This document shows positions 24,721 through 34,441 of a stretch of DNA of 64,000 nucleotides, one piece after another. The stretch's first letter is position 1. The number at the start of each line of letters is the position of its first letter. The notes beneath the pieces are model-generated. The model had not been told where the DNA came from and ran no database searches. It worked only from the letters and a program-made list of their open reading frames with translations. A program made the translations under genes and the position numbers. The stretch covers positions 434,001 through 498,000 of the forward strand of contig JBAOHI010000082.1 in the NCBI GenBank assembly GCA_037045535.1, in the 5' to 3' direction. This DNA is from Competibacter_A sp037045535. GTDB taxonomy: Bacteria > Pseudomonadota > Gammaproteobacteria > Competibacterales > Competibacteraceae.

Positions 24721-26268
24721 ATGACCGAGAGAATGACCGAACATTCGTTTCAGCACCGCCTGAAGCTACGCAACCTGCGCTTATCCGACTACGACGACGT
24801 CCATGAAATTATGGAAGTCGTTTACCACAATATGGATGGAGCCTGGAGTCGGGAGCAATTCGCTTCGCAGATCGCCCGTTTTCCCGAAGGGCAAATTTGC
24901 ATCGAAGACAATGGCAAGGTGGTTGGAGCCGCGCTGAGCCTGATCGTGGACTACGGCCGCTACGGTGACCGGCACACTTATTGGCAGATTATCGGCGACG
25001 GCTATCTCACCACCCACGATCCCAATGGTGACACCTTGTATGGGGTGGACATTTTCGTCCGTCCCGACTATCGCGATATGCGGCTGGGTCGGCGGCTGTA
25101 CGACGCTCGTAAGGAACTGTGCGAGAAACTGAACCTGCGTGCCATCGTGGTCGGCGGGCGGATTCCCGGCTACGGTAAGTCCGCCGGTGACATGACCCCT
25201 CAGCAGTATGTGGAGCAGGTCAAGGCTAAGGAACTGGTGGATCCCATTCTAACGTTCCAACTGGCCAACGATTTTCACGTTCGCCGCATCGTCACCGGCT
25301 ATCTACCGGACGATACCGATTCCCAAGCCTATGCGGTGCTGCTGGAATGGCTGAACATCTATTACGAGGAAAAGGAAGTCCTGATCGGCGGGCGCAAGTC
25401 GGTCGTCCGAGTCGGCGCCGTGCAGTGGCAGATGCGCCAGACCACCTCGCTGGACGATCTGCTGCAACAGGTCGAGTATTTCGTGGATGCAGTGGCCGGT
25501 TATAAGACTGACATTGTGTTGTTTCCGGAATTTTTCAACGGGCCGTTGATGGCGCAGTTCCAACAGCGCAATACCGCCGAGGCTGTCAGGCAATTAGCGG
25601 AATACACCGATCCCTTGCGCGATGCGATTCTGGAATTGGCGATAGCCTATAATGTCAATATTGTTGCGGGCAGTATGCCGGAATATAGGGGTGGCGTACT
25701 GTACAATGCCGCTTTTCTATGCCGTCGTGATGGTACGTGGGACAAGCAGTCCAAGCTGCATATCACCCCCGACGAGCACGCTTACTGGGGGCTTCAAGGC
25801 GGTGATGCGCTCCGGGTGTTCGAGCTGGATGTTGGCAAGATCGGTATTTTGATCTGCTACGACGTAGAGTTTCCGGAATTGCCGAGATTGCTGGCCGATC
25901 AGGGAATGCAGATTTTGTTCGTCCCGTTCTGGACCGATACCAAGAACGCCTATTTACGGGTCCGGCGCTGTGCCCAGGCGCGCGCCATCGAGAACGAATG
26001 TTACGTGGTGATTTCCGGCAGTGTCGGCAATTTGCCCAAGGTGGAAAACATGGACATGCAATACGCCCAAGCGGCAGTGTTCACGCCGTCCGATTTCGCG
26101 TTCCCACACGATGCCATCGCCGCCGAGGCTACGCCGAACACCGAGATGACCCTGATCGTCGATCTCGACTTGGACAATCTCAAGGAACTGCGTACCCACG
26201 GCAGCGTGCGCAACTTCCGTGATCGACGATTGGATTTGTACAAGGTCGCCTGGACCGGACGAACCTGA
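24721..26268 (+). CDS. GNAT acetyltransferase / carbon-nitrogen hydrolase fusion
   Basis: A 515-residue two-domain protein. The N-terminal 220 residues form a GNAT acyltransferase (DIFVRPDYRDMRLGRRLYDA gives the acetyl-CoA loop). The C-terminal 290 residues are a nitrilase-superfamily amidohydrolase with its triad: Glu in VLFPEFFNGPL, Lys in KLHITPDE and Cys in ILICYDVEFPE. The combination is a recurrent architecture of unknown substrate. One could imagine acetylation and deamidation of the same amine or amide metabolite. Start 24721 is ATG; an upstream TTG at 24709 is less likely. Confidence 0.88.
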   Translation: MTERMTEHSFQHRLKLRNLRLSDYDDVHEIMEVVYHNMDGAWSREQFASQIARFPEGQICIEDNGKVVGAALSLIVDYGRYGDRHTYWQIIGDGYLTTHDPNGDTLYGVDIFVRPDYRDMRLGRRLYDARKELCEKLNLRAIVVGGRIPGYGKSAGDMTPQQYVEQVKAKELVDPILTFQLANDFHVRRIVTGYLPDDTDSQAYAVLLEWLNIYYEEKEVLIGGRKSVVRVGAVQWQMRQTTSLDDLLQQVEYFVDAVAGYKTDIVLFPEFFNGPLMAQFQQRNTAEAVRQLAEYTDPLRDAILELAIAYNVNIVAGSMPEYRGGVLYNAAFLCRRDGTWDKQSKLHITPDEHAYWGLQGGDALRVFELDVGKIGILICYDVEFPELPRLLADQGMQILFVPFWTDTKNAYLRVRRCAQARAIENECYVVISGSVGNLPKVENMDMQYAQAAVFTPSDFAFPHDAIAAEATPNTEMTLIVDLDLDNLKELRTHGSVRNFRDRRLDLYKVAWTGRT

Positions 26269-26322
26269 AAATTCGCTGGAATCCGCTGCCCGTTCTTCGC
26301 TTCAGCTGGTATAGGCACTGCG

Positions 26323-27153
26323 ATGAAACTGCGATTCGCCAAGATGCATGGACTCGGCAACGATTTCGTGGTGATCGACGGTATCAACCAGACCGTGACG
26401 CTAGATCCGGCTCGCATCCGCCGCTTGGCTGACCGCCACTTTGGCATCGGTTGCGATCAGATACTGTTGGTGGAAACGTCCAACCGACCGGATGCCGATT
26501 TTCGCTACCGCATCTTCAACGCCGACGGCGGTGAAGTGGAGCAATGCGGCAACGGTGCCCGTTGTTTCGCCCGCTTCGTGCGCGATCAGGGTTTGACCGA
26601 CCAGGATGATTTACGGGTGGTGACCGCCGGCGGCTTGCTGCGCTTGCAAATCCAAGCCGACGGTCGGGTCGCGGTAGACATGGGTCAACCGAAGCTGGAA
26701 CCGGCCGAAATTCCCTTTTTTGCCACCGAGCGCGCTCAACATTATCCGATTGCTGCCGATGGTATGGAGGTGGAGATCGGCGCGGTGTCGATGGGCAATC
26801 CGCATGCTGTTCTGAGAGTGGACGATGTGAATCGAGCCCCGGTGTCGCATTTGGGGCCCTTGCTGGAACGACACGGCCGTTTCCCTCAGCGCACCAACGT
26901 CGGTTTTATGCAGATCATCAGCCCGGATCGCATTCGGCTTCGGGTCTTTGAGCGAGGTGTTGGCGAAACCCTGGCCTGCGGTAGTGGTGCCTGCGCGGCG
27001 GTGGTGGTCGGTCGGCTGTGGGGATTGCTGTGGCCGAACGTCCGGGTGGAGTTGCAGGGCGGTGAATTGACCGTTCACTGGGCTGGCGAGAACGAATCCG
27101 TCATCATGACCGGCCCTGCCGAGAACGTATTCGAAGGGTGGATCGAATCATGA
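26323..27153 (+). CDS. dapF: Diaminopimelate epimerase
   Basis: DapF converts LL- to meso-diaminopimelate for lysine and peptidoglycan. The 276-residue protein has MHGLGNDFVV, the first active-site cysteine in EQCGNGARCFARF and the second in LACGSGACAAVVV. The two cysteines act as the base pair of the racemisation. It overlaps the next gene by ATGA at 27150. Confidence 0.96.
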   Translation: MKLRFAKMHGLGNDFVVIDGINQTVTLDPARIRRLADRHFGIGCDQILLVETSNRPDADFRYRIFNADGGEVEQCGNGARCFARFVRDQGLTDQDDLRVVTAGGLLRLQIQADGRVAVDMGQPKLEPAEIPFFATERAQHYPIAADGMEVEIGAVSMGNPHAVLRVDDVNRAPVSHLGPLLERHGRFPQRTNVGFMQIISPDRIRLRVFERGVGETLACGSGACAAVVVGRLWGLLWPNVRVELQGGELTVHWAGENESVIMTGPAENVFEGWIES

Positions 27154-27884
27154 GCGAGGATTTCAAGACCTTGGACTTCGATGGAACAGTGACCGCTTAT
27201 CTTCGCGATCATCCAGAGTTTTTTGCTCAGCATCCAGATCTCGTGGAAAGCCTGCGGATCCCGCACCCCTGCAAACCGGCGGTGTCATTGCTCGAGTACC
27301 AGAATCGCCTGCTGCGGGAACGTTGCCAGCGCTTGCATGACAAATTGTTGGAATGGGTAGCTATCGCTCGCGATAACGACCGGCTGGCGGAGCGAGTACA
27401 GCGATTGGCGTTAAACCTGCTCGACGCGCGGGGGGGACTGGACGAGTTGTTACATGGCATCAAGGCAATCCTGCGTGACGAGTTCAAGGCTGACTGTCTT
27501 TTGCTATGCCTGGCGGAACCGCCGACCATCGGTTTGAGCGCCGTCGAGGAGTTTCTGCGACCGGATGTGGTGGGCCTGTTCGATGACGTGTTCCGGATCG
27601 GCCAGCCTCAGTGTGGTCGTTTGACGGCCGAGCAAGCCGCCGTCCTGTGCGGGCAGGGAGGGGTAACCGCAGCCTCGGCAGCATTGATTCCACTGGGGGG
27701 CGACGGCTGGCGCGGGTTACTGGTGGTCGGGAGCGCGAATCCCGATCGGTTTCATCCGGGGGTTGGCACACTGTTTCTAGAGCGGATCGGCGAGTTGGTA
27801 AGCCAAGCATTGCAGGCACGTTTGCAAGCCAGTGGTTGGCAGCTTCGATCCGATGATCCATCCTCCGTTCGGGGCGGTGGTTGA
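27150..27884 (+). CDS. DUF484 family protein
   Basis: A 244-residue cytosolic protein of the DUF484 family, a GAF-like fold. The N-terminal VTAYLRDHPEFFAQHPDLVE is the family hallmark, followed by SLLEYQNRLLRERCQRLH, which is predicted helical. dapF-DUF484 is a conserved pair in gammaproteobacteria, often followed by xerC. Here xerC is missing and engB is next on the other strand. The function is not established. Confidence 0.9.
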   Translation: MSEDFKTLDFDGTVTAYLRDHPEFFAQHPDLVESLRIPHPCKPAVSLLEYQNRLLRERCQRLHDKLLEWVAIARDNDRLAERVQRLALNLLDARGGLDELLHGIKAILRDEFKADCLLLCLAEPPTIGLSAVEEFLRPDVVGLFDDVFRIGQPQCGRLTAEQAAVLCGQGGVTAASAALIPLGGDGWRGLLVVGSANPDRFHPGVGTLFLERIGELVSQALQARLQASGWQLRSDDPSSVRGGG

Positions 27885-28006
27885 ATAGCGTTCGGATCGC
27901 ATTCGAATACCTCGCCATGCCTCGCTTGAAATCGGGTGGTCCGCCCCGCAGGTCAGGCCGCCTGATCTCCGATCCCCCGCGTTCTGGCGGAACCCGTTCT
28001 CGACGC

Positions 28007-28648
28007 TTAATAGCCCAACCACCGGTCTAGTTGTGCAAGGGCTTCGTCTATTCCCTCGCCACTCAGTGCTGAAAAGAGTTGGGCGCTGACCCCGGGAGAA
28101 TCGGCGCGTAGCGTTCTTTCCAGATGCCGCAGCGCGACGAGCGCCTTGCCCCGGCTCAATTTGTCAGCTTTGGTCAACAAGATGTGAACCGGCAAGCCGC
28201 GAGCGGCGCGGCAATCGAGCAACTGTCGGTCTAAGCCAGTCAGCGGGTGGCGAACATCCACGAGCAGCAGCAATCCCTGGAGGGCCGCGCGCTCGCGCAA
28301 ATACCGCTCCATGAGGGCTTGCCAATGACGGCGAATCGCGTCGGGTACCTGGGCATAACCGTATCCGGGCAGATCGACCAAGTGGCGGTCCGGTGCCACC
28401 GAAAAAAAATTCAGCATCTGTGTGCGGCCTGGCGTTTTGCTGGTTCGCGCCAAACTCCGCTGGCCGGTTAACAGGTTGAGGGCGCTGGATTTGCCGGCGT
28501 TCGAGCGGCCAGCGAACGCTACCTCTCGTCCGGTATCGGGCGGCAGCTGGGAAAACGTGTTGACGCTGTTTAGAAACCGCGCCGTGCGATAGCGGATGGC
28601 TGTGGCGGAATCTAGATGAATAGAGATAGGATTGCTAGGGTTTCTCAT
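28007..28648 (-). CDS. engB: Ribosome biogenesis GTP-binding protein EngB/YihA
   Basis: An essential GTPase involved in large-subunit assembly. The 213-residue protein has G1 GRSNAGKSSALNLL, G2-G3 KTPGRTQMLNFF and DLPGYGYAQVP, and G4 LTKADKLS. It stands alone and faces away from the cytochrome c4 gene, with about 180 bp of shared upstream DNA. Confidence 0.95.
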   Translation of the reverse strand: MRNPSNPISIHLDSATAIRYRTARFLNSVNTFSQLPPDTGREVAFAGRSNAGKSSALNLLTGQRSLARTSKTPGRTQMLNFFSVAPDRHLVDLPGYGYAQVPDAIRRHWQALMERYLRERAALQGLLLLVDVRHPLTGLDRQLLDCRAARGLPVHILLTKADKLSRGKALVALRHLERTLRADSPGVSAQLFSALSGEGIDEALAQLDRWLGY

Positions 28649-28828
28649 TGAACTTAGAGGCCGAAACTGATATATAAAACCGCCGCTTTCGCCGGGTGGG
28701 ATCTATTGATGTCACCACAAGTTCTGCCCTGACCAAGCGAGGCTGGTCCGCCGAACGGCACGGTCGTTTTCGCGCGGATGGCTGGTCGCCTGAACCGAAT
28801 ACCGTCATCGTACAGGAGCCTTCTAAAA

Positions 28829-29437
28829 ATGAAAAAATTCGTTGTGATCGCCGCGACGTGCGCACTGCTCGGTTCCGCGACCGCTGCTTTGGCCGCTGGC
28901 GACGCTACTGCCGGTAAGGCCAAATCCGCCACCTGCGCGGCTTGCCATGGCCCGGATGGCAATAGCACCATTGCCCAGTATCCCAAACTGTCTGGACAAA
29001 GTGCCGACTATTTAGTCAAGCAACTCCAAGAATTTAAGAGCGGTGCTCGTGCCAATCCGATCATGCTTGGCATGGTCGCGCCTCTGAGCGCGCAGGACAT
29101 GGAGGATCTGGCTGCTTATTTTGCCTCGCAGCCGGTTACCCGTGCCGCCGCCGATCCAGCGTTGGCACCGCAGGGTGAGGCTCTCTTCCGCGGTGGTAAC
29201 CTGAGCAGTGGTATTGCGGCTTGTTCCGCCTGCCACGGCGCCAATGGCGCGGGCAATCCCGCTGCCAAGTTTCCGGCCATCGCAGCGCAACATGCCGATT
29301 ATATCCAAGCTCAGCTGAAAGCGTTCCGTGCCATGGAGCGGACCAACGACGCCGGCCAGATGATGCGCAACATCACCGTCAAGATGACCGATCCTGAAAT
29401 CAAGGCTGTCGCATCCTATATTCAAGGTTTGCAATAG
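28829..29437 (+). CDS. Di-haem cytochrome c4
   Basis: A 202-residue periplasmic electron carrier with a signal peptide (cleavage after LAA, residue 23). Two class I cytochrome domains carry haem sites CAACH (residues 36-40) and CSACH (132-136), each with a later methionine ligand region (NPIMLGMVAPLS and DAGQMMRNITVKM). AGGAG lies about 11 bases before the ATG. Cytochrome c4 passes electrons to terminal oxidases. It is followed by a strong terminator and then by the System II maturation genes that would attach its haem. Confidence 0.92.
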   Translation: MKKFVVIAATCALLGSATAALAAGDATAGKAKSATCAACHGPDGNSTIAQYPKLSGQSADYLVKQLQEFKSGARANPIMLGMVAPLSAQDMEDLAAYFASQPVTRAAADPALAPQGEALFRGGNLSSGIAACSACHGANGAGNPAAKFPAIAAQHADYIQAQLKAFRAMERTNDAGQMMRNITVKMTDPEIKAVASYIQGLQ

Positions 29438-29472
29438 GATCCGTCGAAGCCACTGGATCATTGGTGGATCGC

Positions 29473-29501
29473 AAGGGTGGCCCTACGGCCACCCTTTTTT
29501 T
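29473..29501 (+). terminator. Rho-independent terminator after cytochrome c4
   Basis: Arms AAGGGTGGCC and GGCCACCCTT pair perfectly over the loop CTAC and are followed by a run of T up to 29501. This is a textbook intrinsic terminator. It ends where the first possible ATG of resB begins. Confidence 0.88.
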
Positions 29502-31607
29502 ATGCCGCTGCCAACGCCATTTTCGCCGGGCCGCGAACCCATTCCGGTCAGCTGGGTCGAACAGGCGTCCTCAACGATCTTAAACCTATTTGTGAACGAA
29601 ACCACCGCACGCGAAAGCTCTTCACGGCGTACTCTGGGATGGGTACTGCTGGAGTTTTTAGGCTCGATGAACCTGGCGATTACCTTGTTGGTGGTGGTCG
29701 CCATTGCCTCGGTCATCGGCACGGTACTCCAGCAGAACCAGCCGTATTCAAACTACGTACTCAAGTTCGGGCCGTTTTGGTTCGAGGTATTCCGCTGGTT
29801 GGGATTATACGATGTCTATGGCAGCGGCTGGTTCATCGGCATTCTCGGTTTTCTGGTTTTGTCAACCGGTGTGTGCCTGTATCGACAGGTGCCGTCCATG
29901 TTGCGGGAAATGGTACGGTTCCGTACGCAGGTCCAGGTCCATTCCCTGCGCGGTTTTCATCGGTGCGCTGAATGGTGGCTACCAAACCAAGCCCTTGAAG
30001 ATGTGTCAGCGGCGGTGACCGATACTTTCCGCGCTCGCGGTTACCGCTGGCGGTCTCGCGATAACGAAGGTCATCGGGTGGTGGCGGCCATGAAAGGCCG
30101 ATACAACCGCTTGGGTTATCTATTCACTCATGCCGCAGTGGTCGTGATCGGGATCGGCGGTTTGTTGGATGGCAATCTGTGGCTGAAGATCAAGGAGTGG
30201 CGCGGGCAGATCACGATTGAAAAGCGCGATCTATCGGCTCGTGACGTGCCGCCGATCAGCCGACTGCAACCAGGAGCGGTGCCGGCGTTTCGAGGCAACG
30301 TCATGCTGCCGGAGGGGGCCACCGCCAATTTTGTCTTCCTGCGATTGCGCGACGGATTTTTGGTCCAGGAACTGCCTTTCGCGATCGAATTGCAGGATTT
30401 TCAAGTGGCGTACTACGATACCGGCCAACCCAAATCCTTCATCAGTCAAGTACGTATCCACGACCAAGAGCACTTGGGCAATCAACCGCTGAATGCCACG
30501 ATCCAGGTCAATCATCCGCTGATCTATCGGGGATATGCCATTTATCAATCTGATTTCGGCGATGGCGGCTCCAAGCTGGAATTTCGTGCCTGGCCGTTGT
30601 CCAGCCCCCGGTTGGAGTCGGCCACGATGAAGAGCGCGGTCGGGGATAGCCTCAAGCTGGAGGGATCGAACGGACCGCTGCGGTTGGAATTCGACAATTT
30701 CCGCTTGTTTAACCTGTTGCCCGAACCCGATGTGAAGCCCGACGACCGCAAATTCCGCAATTTCGGCCCGAGTATCAGCTTTAAACTGCGGAACGCTGTT
30801 GGCGAGGCGCGGGAATATTTCAATTACATGGCGCCGGCGCAGATCGAGGGGCGCTGGTTCTATATCAGCGGTGTGCGAGCCCGTGCCGACGAACCGTTCA
30901 GCTATTTGCATATTCCGGTCGCCAACAACAGCCCCGAGCGTTTTTTGCGGTTCAATGCCTGGTTGCATGATGCGGCCCGGGTGCGAGCCCTGCTGGAACG
31001 CGTCGCGCCTACCACGGAGAATGCCGACTTCCAGCGCGACCTGAATGTGGTGCGAGCCAATCTGTTGGCTTTATTTCTCGAAGGAGGGTTTGCCGCCGTA
31101 TCGGAACGAGCCAAAGCTGTGGTGCCCGCCGACCGACTGCGGGAAGCAACCACCCTGTATTTCACTATCCTGCGAGACACGCTGGCCGAGATTTTTGTCG
31201 AGGTGCTGCGGGAAGAAGGCGTGAATGTCGAGCAGGGCATCGGCAAAAGCGACGATGCATTTTTCAACGATGCCCTCTCCGCGCTGGTGGCGCTGCCGAG
31301 CTATGGGTCGCCGTTCTATCTGCAATTGACTGGCTTTCAACAGGTTGAAGCGTCGGGGTTGCAGGTAACCTACAGTGGTGGAACAGTGGTGGTCTATACC
31401 GGTTTCGCCTTGCTGGTCATGGGCATTTTTATCATGTTTTATACTTCGCATCGCCGGATCTGGGCGTGGTTAGCCGTGGAAGATGATGCGACTCGACTGG
31501 TTTTGGCCGGCACGGGCAACCGTCGCCAAGCCGATTTCGCCCAAGAATTTAGCCTCCTGCAAACAGCCTTGGCGCGGCGGCTAGGCTCCGCTCCACAAGT
31601 GGATTAG
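29502..31607 (+). CDS. resB: Cytochrome c biogenesis protein ResB (Ccs1)
   Basis: ResB and CcsA form the System II haem-transport and ligation complex in the inner membrane. The 701-residue protein has membrane helices at about residues 55-80, 105-130, 190-210 and near 620, with a large periplasmic domain between the third and fourth, as expected for the family. Blocks such as GSMNLAITLLVVVAIASVIG and HPLIYRGYAIYQSDFGDGG are typical. The start is uncertain: ATG 29502 abuts a terminator, and GTG at 29592 would remove 30 unconserved residues. Confidence 0.88.
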   Translation: MPLPTPFSPGREPIPVSWVEQASSTILNLFVNETTARESSSRRTLGWVLLEFLGSMNLAITLLVVVAIASVIGTVLQQNQPYSNYVLKFGPFWFEVFRWLGLYDVYGSGWFIGILGFLVLSTGVCLYRQVPSMLREMVRFRTQVQVHSLRGFHRCAEWWLPNQALEDVSAAVTDTFRARGYRWRSRDNEGHRVVAAMKGRYNRLGYLFTHAAVVVIGIGGLLDGNLWLKIKEWRGQITIEKRDLSARDVPPISRLQPGAVPAFRGNVMLPEGATANFVFLRLRDGFLVQELPFAIELQDFQVAYYDTGQPKSFISQVRIHDQEHLGNQPLNATIQVNHPLIYRGYAIYQSDFGDGGSKLEFRAWPLSSPRLESATMKSAVGDSLKLEGSNGPLRLEFDNFRLFNLLPEPDVKPDDRKFRNFGPSISFKLRNAVGEAREYFNYMAPAQIEGRWFYISGVRARADEPFSYLHIPVANNSPERFLRFNAWLHDAARVRALLERVAPTTENADFQRDLNVVRANLLALFLEGGFAAVSERAKAVVPADRLREATTLYFTILRDTLAEIFVEVLREEGVNVEQGIGKSDDAFFNDALSALVALPSYGSPFYLQLTGFQQVEASGLQVTYSGGTVVVYTGFALLVMGIFIMFYTSHRRIWAWLAVEDDATRLVLAGTGNRRQADFAQEFSLLQTALARRLGSAPQVD

Positions 31608-31720
31608 GGTTGACGGTAAAAAAGGTATCAATGCATGATGATTTGCTGCGGTGATTGTACTATTTGTGTTAATGTTGTCCCTTCAATAAAGGGCCTTACG
31701 CCAAGAGAGGCTTATTGACT

Positions 31721-32899
31721 ATGGCCGCAACGCATCAAGCAGTGCTAGATCAGTGGGAGTCGGTTTCCCTGTGGCAAAAGCTGACGATCCGAGACGTGCT
31801 CTGGGGATTGTTGGTGGTGGCGGGATCCGGTTACGCCTATGCGCTTTACCAAGGGTACATGGACAGTTACGAGGTGGCGATTCAGATCGGGGCGACTTTG
31901 GCGTTGATTGCTTGGGGACTGTATTGGAAACCGGTCCGGCTTTTCTCCCTGACGGTCGCTGGATTGACCGTGGTGGCGCTGTGGCGTTACGGAACCGATT
32001 TCGATTTGCGCAAGAGTGACTTCCTGCTTAAGTATTTCCTGGAAAGCCAGGCGGCGTTCATGTGGATGAGCAGCTTGTATGTGCTGGCAACATTCGCTTA
32101 TTTCGCTGCGTTGCTCGGACGCTCCGAATTCACCGGCAAGACCGCCACTGCATTGACCTGGATCGCAGCCACGATGGGCTTGACCGGCCTGCTAGTGCGT
32201 TGGCGAGAATCGTATTTGCTGGGCGCTGATATCGGTCATATCCCGGTCAGTAATCTGTATGAAGTGTTCATTCTATTTGCGCTGATCACCGCATTGCTCT
32301 ATTTATTCTACGAGGATCGCCACCACACCCGGGCCATGGGAGGATTTGCCCTACTGGTCATCAGCGGTGCAGTGGCGTTTTTACTGTGGTACACGTTCGG
32401 TCGAGATGCCTACCACATTCAGCCACTGATTCCCGCCTTGCAGAGCTATTGGATGAAAATTCATGTCCCGGCCAATTTCATCGGTTATGGCGCCTTTGCC
32501 CTGGCGGCGATGTTAGGGGTGGCCTTCCTGCTGCGAACCGGAGCGGAAGCCCATGATCCCAATGGCCTACTCGCGCGCGTTTTGCCGCCGCTGGAGTTAT
32601 TGGACGACGTGATGTACAAGGCCATCGCCTTGGGATTCGCTGCCTTCACCATCGCCACTATTCTCGGTGCGCTATGGGCGGCGGAGGCTTGGGGGGGATA
32701 CTGGTCGTGGGATCCGAAGGAAACGTGGGCTCTGATCGTCTGGCTGAACTATGCTGCTTGGCTGCACCTGCGGCTGACCAAGGGCTGGCGCGGGGCGCCG
32801 ATGGCTTGGTGGGCGGTTATCGGCTTGTTCGTGACGCTCTTCGCTTTCCTAGGTGTCAATATGTTTTTATCGGGGCTGCATTCCTACGGTTCGCTGTAA
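31721..32899 (+). CDS. ccsA: Cytochrome c biogenesis protein CcsA (CcsB type)
   Basis: This is the haem-handling partner of ResB. The 392-residue membrane protein has many helices. The haem-binding WWD motif appears as WGGYWSWDPKETWALIVWLN near residue 325, and conserved histidines lie in KIHVPANFIGYG and AWLHLRLTKGW. It lies about 110 bp after resB. ATG 31721 is chosen over an in-frame TTG two codons earlier, with AGAGAGG upstream. Confidence 0.93.
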   Translation: MAATHQAVLDQWESVSLWQKLTIRDVLWGLLVVAGSGYAYALYQGYMDSYEVAIQIGATLALIAWGLYWKPVRLFSLTVAGLTVVALWRYGTDFDLRKSDFLLKYFLESQAAFMWMSSLYVLATFAYFAALLGRSEFTGKTATALTWIAATMGLTGLLVRWRESYLLGADIGHIPVSNLYEVFILFALITALLYLFYEDRHHTRAMGGFALLVISGAVAFLLWYTFGRDAYHIQPLIPALQSYWMKIHVPANFIGYGAFALAAMLGVAFLLRTGAEAHDPNGLLARVLPPLELLDDVMYKAIALGFAAFTIATILGALWAAEAWGGYWSWDPKETWALIVWLNYAAWLHLRLTKGWRGAPMAWWAVIGLFVTLFAFLGVNMFLSGLHSYGSL

Positions 32900-32946
32900 C
32901 CACCTCGCGGCTCGTTTGGTTGAATAAAAAATCGAGAGAAATCAAT

Positions 32947-33570
32947 ATGTCGAACTGGTTTTTGCGTCTTCCGACGATCCTGCTGTTCTGGGTATTGTCC
33001 TTGGCCGCGGCTCGCGCTGCCGATTCCGCCCCCACGCCCCCGCCATTTCAGGAGGGCAAGGACTATGTACGGCTGCCGGCACCGGTGCCGACCTCGGTGC
33101 CTGACAAGCCTGAGGTGATCGAATTTTTCTCCTACACCTGTCCGCACTGCAACGACTTGGAGCCGGTGGTGCAGGAGTGGTTGAAACGCAAGCCGGCCGA
33201 TGTGGTGTTCGTGCGGATTCCCGTTTCGTTCAGTGCAAGCTGGGAAATCGCGGCCCGAGCCTATTATGTCGCTGAAGAGTTGGGTGTGCTTGATAAGATG
33301 CACCAGCCGCTGTTTGACGCCATCCATCGGGAAAAGCGCAAGCTGGCCAATGAGGACGACCTGGCGGCGCTTTTCGCCGAACACGGCGTGGACCAGGACG
33401 CTTTCCGCAAGGCTTATCGGTCCTTTCAGACCGAAACTCAGGTGCGCCGCAGCAACCAATTGGCACAGCGCTACGGCGTGCGTGGAGTACCAACGGTGAT
33501 CGTTAACGGCCAATATGACGTGCGTTCTCCACGCATTTTCGAGGTGGTGGATTTTCTACTGGCCCGGTGA
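32947..33570 (+). CDS. dsbA: Thiol:disulfide interchange protein DsbA
   Basis: DsbA introduces disulfides into periplasmic proteins. The 207-residue precursor has a signal peptide ending AARA-AD (about residue 25) and the active site CPHC at residues 65-68. The cis-proline loop is GVRGVPTVIVNGQY. It follows ccsA by about 50 bp, which groups thiol oxidation with cytochrome c maturation. The long open frame starting at 32674 is not its true start. Confidence 0.94.
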   Translation: MSNWFLRLPTILLFWVLSLAAARAADSAPTPPPFQEGKDYVRLPAPVPTSVPDKPEVIEFFSYTCPHCNDLEPVVQEWLKRKPADVVFVRIPVSFSASWEIAARAYYVAEELGVLDKMHQPLFDAIHREKRKLANEDDLAALFAEHGVDQDAFRKAYRSFQTETQVRRSNQLAQRYGVRGVPTVIVNGQYDVRSPRIFEVVDFLLAR

Positions 33571-33602
33571 GCGGTGGATATCCCAGGCCAAGGCGGTTGC
33601 CG

Positions 33603-34391
33603 ATGACTGGCCGGAGTAAACCGCACCGCTTGCGATTGCTGAGCTACAATATTCAAAGCGGATTGACCACCCGAAACTACTCTCAGTATCTCACCCGCAG
33701 TTGGAAGCATCTGGTGCCGGTGCCATCGCGCATGGTCAATCTCGATGGCATCGCCCGGATTTTGACCGGTTACGACATCGTAGGGTTGCAGGAAGTGGAT
33801 GCCGGCAGCTTGCGTAGCGGTTTCGTTAATCAAGTCAAATACCTGGCTGACTCAGCCGGCTTCAAGCACGTATTCGATCAAACCAACCGCAAGGTTGGCA
33901 TGATTTCGCAGCACAGCAACGCGATGCTGAGTCGGTTTCGACCAAGCGCCATCACCGAGCACAAGTTGCCGGGTCTGATTCCCGGTCGGGGCGTGTTGGA
34001 AGTCCGCTTCGGCAGTGGTGCGGACGCCCTTCATGTCCTGATCTCGCACATGGCTCTCGGTCGGCGTGGGCGGTTGCGGCAGGTCGAGTTTCTGATCGAG
34101 CTGGTACGCGATTACCGCCATGTTATTTTGATGGGAGATCTCAACTGTGGATCGGATAGTCCGGAGATGGCGGCGTTGCTAGCGGCAACTCACCTGCGCG
34201 AACCCGCTCCGGGACTTTATACCTTTCCCAGTTGGCGCCCGGATCGACAGCTGGATCATATTCTGGTGTCCTCGTTGATCGAGGTCGAGCGGGTCGAGGT
34301 GCTGCGCCACGCTTATTCCGATCATTTGCCAATTGCGATGGATGTTCGGTTACCGAAGGAATTGCGGCTGGGAACCAGAGCCAAGGACTGA
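33603..34391 (+). CDS. Endonuclease/exonuclease/phosphatase family hydrolase
   Basis: A 262-residue EEP-fold protein. The metal and catalytic motifs are LLSYNIQSG, VGLQEVDAGS, ILMGDLNCGSDSPE, RQLDHILVS and YSDHLPIA. Such proteins cleave phosphodiester bonds of nucleic acids, lipids or nucleotides; substrate is not predictable here. The start at ATG 33603 is preferred (AAGGCGG lies upstream) to the GTG that overlaps the dsbA stop. No export signal is seen. Confidence 0.88.
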   Translation: MTGRSKPHRLRLLSYNIQSGLTTRNYSQYLTRSWKHLVPVPSRMVNLDGIARILTGYDIVGLQEVDAGSLRSGFVNQVKYLADSAGFKHVFDQTNRKVGMISQHSNAMLSRFRPSAITEHKLPGLIPGRGVLEVRFGSGADALHVLISHMALGRRGRLRQVEFLIELVRDYRHVILMGDLNCGSDSPEMAALLAATHLREPAPGLYTFPSWRPDRQLDHILVSSLIEVERVEVLRHAYSDHLPIAMDVRLPKELRLGTRAKD

Positions 34392-34441
34392 AGCATGCTG
34401 TTCGCTTGTCATCGCGCGATCCGGCGAGAAATTATGGAGTG

